A stretch of 64,000 bases of DNA from Chitinophaga solisilvae (GTDB taxonomy: Bacteria > Bacteroidota > Bacteroidia > Chitinophagales > Chitinophagaceae), in assembly GCF_009928525.1 (NCBI RefSeq), contig NZ_JAABOK010000003.1, positions 310,001 through 374,000 of the forward strand, given 5' to 3'. Position 1 is the stretch's first letter; every line of letters starts with the position of its first letter. Position numbers and translations under genes: made by a program. Of the stretch, positions 26,463-33,507 are shown piece by piece. The notes under the pieces are model-generated. The model saw only the letters and a program-made list of their open reading frames with translations. It did not search any database and had not been told where the DNA came from.

Positions 26463-28328
26463 TTACTCCCCTGTTTTGATGTCCGCTATGGCATTGAAGC
26501 GTGCTGCAATGCCGGAAGCTCTTTCCACAAAGCGTTCTGCCGCCATGAGTATAACGTCGGCAGCACCTTGTATATACACTTTCTGCCGGGCGCGGCTGAC
26601 GGCAGTATACAGCAATTCCCTGGTGAGAATAGGCACATCTGCTGCGTCGGGCAATACAATCAGTACTTTACCGAATTCAGAGCCCTGACTTTTATGGATG
26701 GTCATGGCAAAAGCTGTTTCGGCCTGCGTAAGATAGCCTGGCAATACGCCTTTCAGGCCGCCGCTGCTGTCTTCAAACCAGGCCATGAGCACACCGTTTT
26801 CATCTTTCCTGATAATACCTGTATCTCCGTTAAACAATCCATGTTCATAATAGTTACGGGTAAGTATCAGGGGTCGGTTCTGATAAAAGGTAGTGCCTGC
26901 GTTGATCAGTTTTTTATCGTGCAGGTATTTTTCTATATTTCTGTTGATGGCGTATAATCCCTGGGCGCCTTCCCTGATGGCTACCAGCACGCGCTGGGTA
27001 TTCAGTTTTTTCAGTGCGGTGAGCGTATCAGGTTCCCGGATAAACGATTCGTATCCGTCAATGAATTTTTCAAACAGCCGTTCTGAAGAAGAGTGGTCAA
27101 TAAAGATCTGCGGGTCGGCATCTGCTTTAAAAAATTCCCTGATCACCGCCTGGTTGTTGCTGATGACGGCGCGGCTGAACTTCCCGATACCAGTATGGCC
27201 GGTAAAGCGATGACTGCGCCTGAGTTCTATCAGATGCTGGAATAGAGGATGGTGATTCTCTGCCGCCTCGAAACGCTCCGGGATTTTATTGGCCGGATCC
27301 GCTATGAACTGATTGATGAGTTGCCTGCGGGCGGCAGAAAATTCGTTCAGCCTTTCCTGTGCCTGACAGAGGTCGCCGAACAGGCTGCCGGCTTCCACGG
27401 AGGCCAGCTGATCTTTATCGCCAAGAAGAATGAGCCTGGTCTGCGGACTGATGGCATCCAGCAGTTTGGCAAACAGGGCTACATCTATCATGGAGCACTC
27501 ATCGATGATGACTACATCGGCGGTGAGCGGGTTGTTTTTATTATGGCGGAAGTACGGGCTGTCCTTTACGGGTTTGAGCAGCCGGTGTATAGTGGCTGGC
27601 GTGAGTTCCTGGAACTTACCTGCTATGGCTGGTTCCACCGGAATAGAGGTGTTGCGGAGACTTTCCGCCATACGGGCGGCGGCCTTGCCGGTAGGAGCCG
27701 CCAGCGCTACTTTCAGACCGGGGTCTGTGGCATATAGGATAGCCAGTATCCGGGCAACGGTGGTGGTTTTACCGGTGCCGGGCCCTCCGGTGATGATGGT
27801 GAAATTATTCAGGACGCCGGTAATGGCTGCGGCCAGCTGCCAGTCCACCGGATCGTCACCTTCATTGAGCGGGCCGGAGGCCGGAAAAAGTTGATGGATA
27901 AGGGCCTGCTGTTGTTCCAGCAGGGCAGTCCTGGCGGGCAGCGCATTGTTTTCCGCTGCCAGGAAGTCCTGAATGCGTTGCAGGAAACTGGTTTCGTACC
28001 GATAGTACCGCTGCAGGTAAAGCCTGTTCTGATAAAGTACAAACGGCTGCGTGTCGTTGCCGTCTTTCCCTACCAGCGGCACGGCTGAAAGCGGTGCGGG
28101 GCCGGATTCGGAAATGGTATAGAATGCGGGAAGCGCATCGGCTTCTGCCTGGATGCTATGCAGGTCCAGGCATATATGTCCTTCGCTTAGTTTTTTCGAC
28201 AACAGCCAGGCATATGGCTTCAGTACCGGTATCTGGAAGTACTCGGCAAATTGTTGATGAACATCGTTCAGGGTGGATATATTTCGCATTTTTGTTTGTC
28301 CGCCGGAAAATGTTTCAAAGTACGACAT
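26463..28328 (-). CDS. recD: Exodeoxyribonuclease V alpha subunit (5'-3' helicase)
   Basis: 621 residues, standard RecD length. Motifs: Walker A TIITGGPGTGKTTTVARI (about residue 175), Ia ALAAPTGKAAARM, Walker B VVIIDECSMIDVALFAKLL, and the late FAMTIHKSQGSEFGKVLIVLP and LLYTAVSRARQKVYI. It is the fast motor of RecBCD. It is the first gene of the operon; the divergent side holds only the yfirst base region before YwbE, which lies downstream on the same strand frame but upstream in transcription, 63 bp away. Confidence 0.95.
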   Translation of the reverse strand: MSYFETFSGGQTKMRNISTLNDVHQQFAEYFQIPVLKPYAWLLSKKLSEGHICLDLHSIQAEADALPAFYTISESGPAPLSAVPLVGKDGNDTQPFVLYQNRLYLQRYYRYETSFLQRIQDFLAAENNALPARTALLEQQQALIHQLFPASGPLNEGDDPVDWQLAAAITGVLNNFTIITGGPGTGKTTTVARILAILYATDPGLKVALAAPTGKAAARMAESLRNTSIPVEPAIAGKFQELTPATIHRLLKPVKDSPYFRHNKNNPLTADVVIIDECSMIDVALFAKLLDAISPQTRLILLGDKDQLASVEAGSLFGDLCQAQERLNEFSAARRQLINQFIADPANKIPERFEAAENHHPLFQHLIELRRSHRFTGHTGIGKFSRAVISNNQAVIREFFKADADPQIFIDHSSSERLFEKFIDGYESFIREPDTLTALKKLNTQRVLVAIREGAQGLYAINRNIEKYLHDKKLINAGTTFYQNRPLILTRNYYEHGLFNGDTGIIRKDENGVLMAWFEDSSGGLKGVLPGYLTQAETAFAMTIHKSQGSEFGKVLIVLPDAADVPILTRELLYTAVSRARQKVYIQGAADVILMAAERFVERASGIAARFNAIADIKTGE

Positions 28329-28391
28329 TTTCCGGGTGATCCGGATGGGTTACCGCGCTCCGGCAGCAGGTTTAACAATAACAAGCGTTTA

Positions 28392-28598
28392 TCAGTCTTC
28401 TTCTGTTACATTGATTTCCGCTACTCTTCCTACCTGTCCGTCTTCCAGCCTCACCTTGATACCACGGGAGTGATAGGGTGCGGAAGTGAGAATATCCTGT
28501 ACAATACCGTAGGTCAACTTGCCGGTACGTTGGTCTTTTTTCAGGATGATAGCCACTTCCAGGCCGGTGTATATATCGTTTCGGTTACGTCCGTGCAT
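28392..28598 (-). CDS. YwbE family protein (DUF2196)
   Basis: 68 residues. The phrases GRNRNDIYTGLEVAIILKKDQ, GKLTYGIVQDILT, HSRGIKVRLEDGQVGRV match the YwbE/DUF2196 small beta-barrel family, widespread and of unknown function. No signal peptide. It lies between a hairpin (28611-28644) and recD on the same strand, so it could be read together with the recDCB genes. Confidence 0.88.
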   Translation of the reverse strand: MHGRNRNDIYTGLEVAIILKKDQRTGKLTYGIVQDILTSAPYHSRGIKVRLEDGQVGRVAEINVTEED

Positions 28599-28610
28599 AT
28601 ATGATAAATT

Positions 28611-28644
28611 AGAAAAGAGTCAACCGCAAAGTTAACTCTTTTCT
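28611..28644 (-). terminator. Hairpin terminator after the slipin gene
   Basis: A 10-bp stem (AGAAAAGAGT / ACTCTTTTCT) in the 51 bp between the slipin stop codon and YwbE. It has only a weak T-rich tail. Confidence 0.55.
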
Positions 28645-28649
28645 GTTTT

Positions 28650-29747
28650 TTATCTGCTGGTAAAGATCTGCCTGAGCTGATCCAGCAATGCACCGTTTCC
28701 GCTGACGCTGATGTTGCTGATTTTTTCAGAGATCTTCTCCACATATTCCATTTCTTTGAGACGGAAGAGCATCGGATTATCTTCCATGAGTTTGGCTGTA
28801 TTCAGCAAACTTCTGGTGCTGGCAGTTTCTTCCCTTCGGGTGATAATATTGGCCTGCGCCTTTTTCTCTGCCACGAGCACCTGGTTCATAATTTCCTTTA
28901 CATCTCCCGGCAGTATGATATCCCTGATACCAAAGCCGGCAACACTTACGCCGAGGGCGGTTGCCTTATCGCTTACTGCCTGCAGGATATACGGGGCGAG
29001 GGTTTCTTTCTTCTCCAGTAATTCGTCGAAGGAAAGCCCTGCTACATATTCCCGCAAAGCCAGCTGGAACAGGATGTATAGTTGTCTTTCGTAATCCTTG
29101 TTTTGCAGTAATGCCGTTTCGATGCTGCTGACGCGGTATTGCATCCACGCGTTGATGCGCAGCGCCGCTTTATCGCGGGTCAGTATTTCCTGTCCGTTCA
29201 TCTCTGCCTGCAGCTGTCGGGTATCCACTTTCAATACCTGTATGCTGGTTTCATTTCTCCACCAGTGGTAGATGCCGTTTTTCAATGTCCGGACATAGTG
29301 ACCATCTACCAGCAGGAGCGCTTTTTCGTAAGACTCAACTACATAAGTTCTGACGAAACTGTTTACCAGCCTGTGACTGAGTGTATTCCGCGAAATTGTT
29401 TCCGGAATGTCGATGCTGCTGATGTCAGCGCGGATGAATTCGTAATTGATCTGGCTTTTCCAGAAGGTATATCTGCCGGCGGTGAGCACGCGGTGCAGCA
29501 AACCGTTCTGGTACATGAGTACAATCTCTGTTTCCTTCACGGTGATGACATGCAGCGCTTCTGCGAGGGTGGTATCCTGCAACAGGATATTCAGTTCTAC
29601 CGGTGCTTCGAAGGGCGTCATGATGAAGAATATTTTCACTTCTTCTCCGAAATCCAGCCAGTAGCGGCCTTCTCTGAGCATCCGCTGGTAAACGCCCCGC
29701 CTGAATACCAGGCCTCTTTCGTACGCGTTGATGGTTACTCTTTTCAT
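28650..29747 (-). CDS. Slipin (SPFH/band-7) family protein of the RNA-repair-associated type
   Basis: 365 residues. Residues 1-165 hold three related beta-rich motifs of the form G-x-Y-x-R-x-L-x-x-G-x-Y (GVYQRMLREGRYWLD, GLLHRVLTAGRYTFW, GHYVRTLKNGIYHWW). The SPFH domain follows (QVLKVDTRQLQAEMNGQEILTRDKAALRINAWMQYRV), then a coiled stretch (QVLVAEKKAQANIITRREETASTRSLLNTAKLM). It has no clear N-terminal membrane anchor. Slipins with this N-terminal part are recalled as partners in RtcB/Ro-type RNA repair gene sets. Directly upstream on the same strand, from 30418 to 30018, are tRNA-like RNAs, one YrlA-like; no RtcB or Ro gene is in the window. Molecular role unknown. Confidence 0.85.
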   Translation of the reverse strand: MKRVTINAYERGLVFRRGVYQRMLREGRYWLDFGEEVKIFFIMTPFEAPVELNILLQDTTLAEALHVITVKETEIVLMYQNGLLHRVLTAGRYTFWKSQINYEFIRADISSIDIPETISRNTLSHRLVNSFVRTYVVESYEKALLLVDGHYVRTLKNGIYHWWRNETSIQVLKVDTRQLQAEMNGQEILTRDKAALRINAWMQYRVSSIETALLQNKDYERQLYILFQLALREYVAGLSFDELLEKKETLAPYILQAVSDKATALGVSVAGFGIRDIILPGDVKEIMNQVLVAEKKAQANIITRREETASTRSLLNTAKLMEDNPMLFRLKEMEYVEKISEKISNISVSGNGALLDQLRQIFTSR

Positions 29748-30017
29748 GTTGTTTGCTTTTGGGGGTTAATAAAAATCAGGCCGTACCGGTGCTTCATCGG
29801 CGGTTAACGGAGGTGGTCATTCCGGCGTGTAGGCGTATCAGTTAGGGCGGAAGTGCTAAGTGATAGTTGTACATCGCCGGTGCAGACATCCTGCTGGTGA
29901 ACGGCTGAAGGCGGCGGCATCCTTTTGATACCGCATGGCAGGCAGCAGTCCGGCCCGGTGGTCGCCATTTGAGAAGCGGCGTACTTCGCTTGCTGGTTTT
30001 TCAGACCATGATTGAAG
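29748..30017 (-). other. Leader between the tRNA-like RNAs and slipin, no gene seen
   Basis: 270 bp, GC-rich, with short complementary segments (for example GAAG...CTTC around 29975-29995) and no credible ORF or tRNA. The stretch nearest 30000 may form the other side of the stem that closes the permuted tRNA-like RNA (TCATGGT pairs with GTCATGG upstream of the core). Confidence 0.45.
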
Positions 30018-30084
30018 TCTATTGCTCTACCTGCTGAGCTAACAACGCATCCGTTGTAAAGGAATCGAACCTTTGACCCATAGA
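30018..30084 (-). ncRNA. Permuted tRNA-like RNA, YrlA/Y-RNA-like core
   Basis: Read on the minus strand, the 3' half of a tRNA precedes the 5' half. In order: TCTAT (30084-30080), GGGTC, a T-arm AAAGG-TTCGATT-CCTTT (30074-30058), ACAACG (30057-30052), a GATG tetraloop, CGTTGT (30047-30042), TA, a D-arm GCTC-AGCAGGTA-GAGC (30039-30024), A, and ATAGA (30022-30018). ACAACG pairs with CGTTGT to form an acceptor-like stem closed by the loop, and TCTAT pairs exactly with ATAGA as an anticodon-like stem whose ends lead out. This is the layout of the tRNA-mimic module of bacterial YrlA Y RNAs, which bind Ro/Rsr and effector nucleases. Flanks GTCATGG and TCATGGT may extend the outer stem. It lies upstream of the slipin gene, same strand. 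Confidence 0.7.
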
Positions 30085-30231
30085 TAAATTATGAGAACGC
30101 GCCATGACGCAACAGCATACAACCGGCTACTGCCGTTGCACTGCGGGGCTTCATGAAACCTACGCCTGGTTTGCGATGCAGGGACACTGCTCTCATCTTC
30201 CTGACAGGAAGCAGTTCTGGCTTTCGCCATG
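30085..30231 (-). ncRNA. Structured spacer between the Tyr tRNA and the permuted tRNA-like RNA
   Basis: No ORF. On the minus strand it can fold into a long hairpin (ACTGCT ... AGCAGT enclosing TCCT-GTC-AGGA, about 30187-30216) and a small one (AAACC-AGGCGTA-GGTTT, about 30158-30174). Probably part of the same transcript as the flanking tRNA-like RNAs; function unknown. Confidence 0.4.
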
Positions 30232-30315
30232 TGTGAGTGACAGGATTCGAACCTGCTAAGCCCGAAGGCGATGGATTTACAGTCCATTGCGAAACACCAT
30301 CTTCGCGGCACTCAC
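30232..30315 (-). tRNA. tRNA-Tyr (anticodon GTA), atypical
   Basis: 84 nt. Acceptor GTGAGTG pairs with CACTCAC; D-stem GCGA/TCGC with loop AGATGGTGTT; anticodon arm ATGGA-CTGTAAA-TCCAT; long variable arm of about 14 nt as in class II tRNA-Tyr; T-arm GCAGG-TTCGAAT-CCTGT; discriminator A, no encoded CCA. Positions 8-9 are CC instead of the nearly universal U8. It could be a normal Tyr tRNA with an unusual core or a tRNA-like decoy. Confidence 0.7.
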
Positions 30316-30345
30316 GGCAGGGTGCTGGCTACAAGCATCGTTTTG

Positions 30346-30418
30346 TTGGCCCGGCCGGGCTTGAACCGGCAACCCGCTGCATATAAGACAGACGCTCTGA
30401 CCATTGAGCTACAGGCCA
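30346..30418 (-). tRNA. tRNA-like gene with anticodon TAT (Ile by code), atypical
   Basis: 73 nt. Acceptor TGGCCTG pairs with CGGGCCA (one G-U), D-arm GCTC...GAGC, anticodon stem TCTGT/GCAGC with a T-C mismatch at its base and a U-G at the loop side, loop CTTATAT, T-arm GCCGG-TTCAAGC-CCGGC, discriminator A. Anticodon TAT would read AUA; most bacteria use a lysidine-modified CAU tRNA for that codon. A U1-A72 pair is also unlike usual tRNA-Ile. Charging identity is therefore uncertain. Confidence 0.65.
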
Positions 30419-30426
30419 TTAAAACA

Positions 30427-30459
30427 AAAAAACCGGTCGTTTACAGCGACCGGTTTTTT
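30427..30459. terminator. Bidirectional hairpin terminator just upstream of the tRNA-like cluster
   Basis: Stem AACCGGTCG / CGACCGGTT with a seven-base loop, A-run before and T-run after on both strands. On the minus strand it sits eight bases before the TAT tRNA-like gene, so that cluster must be driven by read-through or by processing of a longer RNA, unless the hairpin has another role. Confidence 0.75.
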
Positions 30460-30594
30460 CTTTTCACGCGTGATGTTGTCACGCAGAAATATACCATTGT
30501 CGCTGATACATTTGGGTATAGGGATAACTGCCGCCATTGTGCAGCTTAAAAATCCATATGTGATTTATCGATAAAATTTTCATCTTCCGGTAAA

Positions 30595-30623
30595 AATAAA
30601 AAACCCCGCAATCTCTTGCGGGG
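30595..30623 (-). terminator. Rho-independent terminator on the minus strand
   Basis: Stem GCCCCGCAA/TTGCGGGGT with GAGA loop, followed on the minus strand by a T-rich run. It closes a short minus-strand transcript that includes the 30-codon frame at 30653-30745. Confidence 0.75.
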
Positions 30624-30652
30624 CTTATGTTATATAGAATTCGTCAGTTCAA

Positions 30653-30745
30653 CTATTCTGTAGCATAACATGCCCCGCCGATGATACCGCTTCCTGCGAA
30701 GAGGTACTCACCTATTGATGCTGTATGTTTATTTAAGCGGTACAT
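30653..30745 (-). CDS. Possible 30-residue peptide
   Basis: A short frame starting with ATG at 30745 and ending 30 bp before a strong terminator. The product has a Gly-rich hydrophobic end (FAGSGIIGGACYATE). No family recognised. The transcript could instead be a small RNA; the only support for coding is the intact frame and the terminator placement. Confidence 0.3.
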   Translation of the reverse strand: MYRLNKHTASIGEYLFAGSGIIGGACYATE

Positions 30746-30773
30746 GTTGTGATTTTTTTAACAATGCAAAGAT

Positions 30774-31010
30774 GGAGATATTTTTTTAATATCTCCAAAA
30801 AATTTTTTTTCTGGAGAAGATGAGTGAAAAAATAAATCCTCTGAAATGATGTATGGTATTATGTTCTGAAGGATGTAAAAAAGTCTTTATGTCTCCTCCG
30901 CTGGTTTTTAGTATTTGAGAACAAGAAAATGACGCTAACTATTTTATTCCCTGCAATTAATTTTCACGTAAATTTATTATACGTTTTTAACCCCAGAAAA
31001 ATTTTAACAC
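30774..31010. other. AT-rich intergenic region with a hairpin
   Basis: Contains a 9-bp dyad GGAGATATT / AATATCTCC at 30774-30796 followed by A- and T-runs, then AT-rich sequence up to the small protein at 31011. It must contain the promoter for that gene and probably that of the short minus-strand transcript. No ORF seen. Confidence 0.5.
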
Positions 31011-31286
31011 ATGTACCTTTACAGAACCTTACATCATCCGGAAGGATGGAGCGGACAAGCAGAATATGAACTGCGCGACGGCAGGATTTTTACTACCGTA
31101 CATCATGCCGCCGGTCCCCAGCCGCAGCCATGGTATGAAGTTACAGGCGATAAAGCCTATCCTACCATGTACCACCCCTCAGGGAGAAGTTCCTTTCCCT
31201 GGTTTGACCTGAACAATAGTTATATGAGGGCATCAGTTCATCATCCTGAAGGATGGCAGGGAGTGGCCTGGTATGTAATCAGGTAG
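31011..31286 (+). CDS. Small four-repeat His/Trp-rich protein
   Basis: 91 residues without a signal peptide. It is built of four short repeats of about 22 residues: YRTLHHPEGWSGQAEYEL, TTVHHAAGPQPQPWYEV, PTMYHPSGRSSFPWFDL and ASVHHPEGWQGVAWYVI. Each has a basic pattern of H(H/P), a Gly-containing turn, and W-Y/F near the end, which suggests a small closed beta structure with four-fold symmetry such as a flower-like or propeller-like fold. I do not recognise a named family. It stands alone, followed by a strong terminator. Function unknown; the paired histidines could bind metal. Confidence 0.65.
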   Translation: MYLYRTLHHPEGWSGQAEYELRDGRIFTTVHHAAGPQPQPWYEVTGDKAYPTMYHPSGRSSFPWFDLNNSYMRASVHHPEGWQGVAWYVIR

Positions 31287-31294
31287 GATCGCTA

Positions 31295-31328
31295 ACAAAT
31301 AAGAGACGCCATCGCGTCTCTTATTTGT
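31295..31328. terminator. Bidirectional terminator after the four-repeat protein
   Basis: A perfect 15-bp stem (ACAAATAAGAGACGC / GCGTCTCTTATTTGT) with a CATC loop, between this gene and the convergent ABC transporter gene. Confidence 0.85.
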
Positions 31329-31356
31329 CTGAAATTTTTATAGGTAATAAGGAACT

Positions 31357-33204
31357 TTATTTATAGCCTGACGCCTGTAACTCAAACAGCTCTGCATACT
31401 TCCCTTTCCTTTCCAGCAGCTCCTCATGGCTTCCTAATTCCGCAAGACCACCTTTTTCCAGCACCAGTATTCTGTCGGCCATACGTACGGTGGAAAAGCG
31501 ATGAGAGATAAGCACGGCGGTTTTATTCCTGGTGAGGTCTGCGAAACGGAGAAAGACGTTGTATTCCGCACGGGCATCGAGCGCAGAGGTAGGCTCATCA
31601 AGAATAAGCAGCTGTGCATCTTTCATATAGGCGCGGGCCAGCGCAATTTTTTGCCATTCGCCGCCGGACAGGTCTATGCCCTGGTTAAAGCGGCGGCCAA
31701 GCATCTGTTCATAGCCATGCGGCATTTTTTCAATGAGCGGCGCCGCCAGACTTTGCCTGGCCGCATCTTCAATGAGCGGCTGGTTATACGTCTGATCAAT
31801 ATTGCCCACTGCAATGTTCTGCGCCACCGTCATCTGGTAACGCTGGAAATCCTGAAAGATAACGCCAACGTTTACACGCAGCTGCGCCAGATCGTATTCG
31901 CGAAGATCCACGCCATCCAGCAGGATACGCCCTTCCACAGGATCGTAGAGCCTTGACAGCAGTTTTACCAGCGTGGTTTTACCGGCGCCGTTCTCTCCTA
32001 CCAATGCTAGCTTTTCGCCGGCATGCAGGGTGAAATTCAGGTGGCGGATAGCCCATTTCTCAGAGTTGACATACTTAAACCCGACATCTTCGAAGGTAAA
32101 GCCCTGTACAATAGGATTGGGAAAAGGCCGTGGATGAACCGGAGAAGTCATCTTCGGTTTTATTTTGAAGAAGTCAAACAGATCCTGCAGATACATGGCC
32201 CCCTGCGTAACGCTGGAAAACCGGATCAGGATACCCTGGAAGGTAGTGCGCAGCTGCCGGAAGGAACCCGCCAGAAAGGCCAGGCTACCAATAGTCAGGC
32301 TGCCGTTGATGGTTTGCAGAATGATAATGATATAGGCGCCGTAATAACCGGCGCTTCCCAGCACGGCGAAAACGGTACCCCAGATAGCATGACGCACCTC
32401 CAGACGTTTTTTATCTGCATAGAATTTATCTGAAATAATACGGAACCGGTGTATCAGGTAATTGGAAAGATCAAAAACCTTTACCTCTTTGGCGGTTTCA
32501 TCGCTGGCCCCGATGTAGCGTATATAATCCAGCTCCCTGCGGTCTGAGGTCTGCCCCCACTGCAGTTTATAGTAGAGGTCATTGAAGCGGGACTCATTCA
32601 GGAAGGCCGGGATTACAGCTATCAGCAGCAGGCCTATCAGCCACGGATTAAAGAGGATAAGCCCTGCGGCAAGAAACCCTATTGTGATCAGGTCCTGGAT
32701 CTGACTGAGCGCCTGCGAAAGCAGCACCGTTCTGCCGAACGTTTGCTGCCGTGCGCGTTCCAGCTTATCGTAAAATTCGGAGTCCTCAAACTGATCCAGG
32801 TCCAGCGCAGCAGCATGTACCATGATTTTTACTGAGGTATGATTGGCAAACAGGTCGCCAAGCAGGCTGTCCATCAGCGAGATCACCCGGCTCAGTCCAT
32901 CAGACAACAAGGCAATAATGAACTCCAGCGCTACCAGTTCCCACAGCAAGCGGGCAGAATGCTCCCCGTCTTTCGTCAGCAGCACTACCTGGTCTATAAT
33001 CAGCTTACCCACGTAGAGTAATGACAGCGGCATGGCCGACTGGGCAATGCGCAACAGTATATTGGCTATCGTTAAACCGGGACTGGTTTGCCATACCATC
33101 CTGAAAAAGGCAGGTAAATTACGTAGTGCGGCCAGTCTTTCTTTGAAGGTTAACTTATCTTCATCTCCGGGACGTTTCTTCCTTGGGCTTCCTTTTGAAC
33201 TCAT
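31357..33204 (-). CDS. ABC transporter, fused permease and ATPase (exporter type)
   Basis: 615 residues, the usual length for half-transporters. Residues 1-360 form a six-helix type I exporter domain (LTIANILLRIAQSAMPLSLLYVGKLIID; LITIGFLAAGLILFNPWLIGLLL). The ATPase domain (about 385-610) has Walker A GENGAGKTTLV, the Q-loop VGVIFQDFQRYQM, signature LSGGEWQKIALARAY, Walker B LLILDEPTSALDA and the H-loop VLISHRFSTV. It works as a dimer in the inner membrane; substrate unknown. No peptidase C39 domain is present. Single gene. Confidence 0.92.
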   Translation of the reverse strand: MSSKGSPRKKRPGDEDKLTFKERLAALRNLPAFFRMVWQTSPGLTIANILLRIAQSAMPLSLLYVGKLIIDQVVLLTKDGEHSARLLWELVALEFIIALLSDGLSRVISLMDSLLGDLFANHTSVKIMVHAAALDLDQFEDSEFYDKLERARQQTFGRTVLLSQALSQIQDLITIGFLAAGLILFNPWLIGLLLIAVIPAFLNESRFNDLYYKLQWGQTSDRRELDYIRYIGASDETAKEVKVFDLSNYLIHRFRIISDKFYADKKRLEVRHAIWGTVFAVLGSAGYYGAYIIIILQTINGSLTIGSLAFLAGSFRQLRTTFQGILIRFSSVTQGAMYLQDLFDFFKIKPKMTSPVHPRPFPNPIVQGFTFEDVGFKYVNSEKWAIRHLNFTLHAGEKLALVGENGAGKTTLVKLLSRLYDPVEGRILLDGVDLREYDLAQLRVNVGVIFQDFQRYQMTVAQNIAVGNIDQTYNQPLIEDAARQSLAAPLIEKMPHGYEQMLGRRFNQGIDLSGGEWQKIALARAYMKDAQLLILDEPTSALDARAEYNVFLRFADLTRNKTAVLISHRFSTVRMADRILVLEKGGLAELGSHEELLERKGKYAELFELQASGYK

Positions 33205-33323
33205 AATAGTAATTTACATATTTTTCCGGCACGCCGGAATCCTTTTTACGAACCTTCCGGCGGATGAGGGTTTTTTCAGGAATAGATTATATTTGTTTGT
33301 AAAGAATGCAAAAAACTAGGTAA

Positions 33324-33428
33324 ATGGTAGCACTCATTGTCATTGCAGTAATCGGTATCGTACTGACTATCGCCGGATGTATTACGGCCATTAATATTAA
33401 GTCTGCACAGTGGTCATCCCGGGACTAA
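33324..33428 (+). CDS. Possible small membrane protein
   Basis: 34 residues, ATG at 33324. One hydrophobic helix (MVALIVIAVIGIVLTIAGC) and a short polar tail. Located in the 303 bp between the divergent ABC transporter and GT87-type genes. Support is only the intact frame and membrane character. Confidence 0.4.
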   Translation: MVALIVIAVIGIVLTIAGCITAINIKSAQWSSRD

Positions 33429-33507
33429 ATATATAGTTCTATAGGGGGAAGGGCCTGTTTCATGCGTTATATCAGCGTACTGATTTAGCCAATAAGAATA
33501 TACTGAT

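Noticed and set aside
30039..30549. Plus- and minus-strand ORFs across the tRNA-like cluster (30039-30311 minus, 30271-30549 plus)
   Set aside because: They translate through tRNA arms and terminator hairpins; the plus-strand frame contains the typical antisense-tRNA phrase, so these are shadows of RNA genes.
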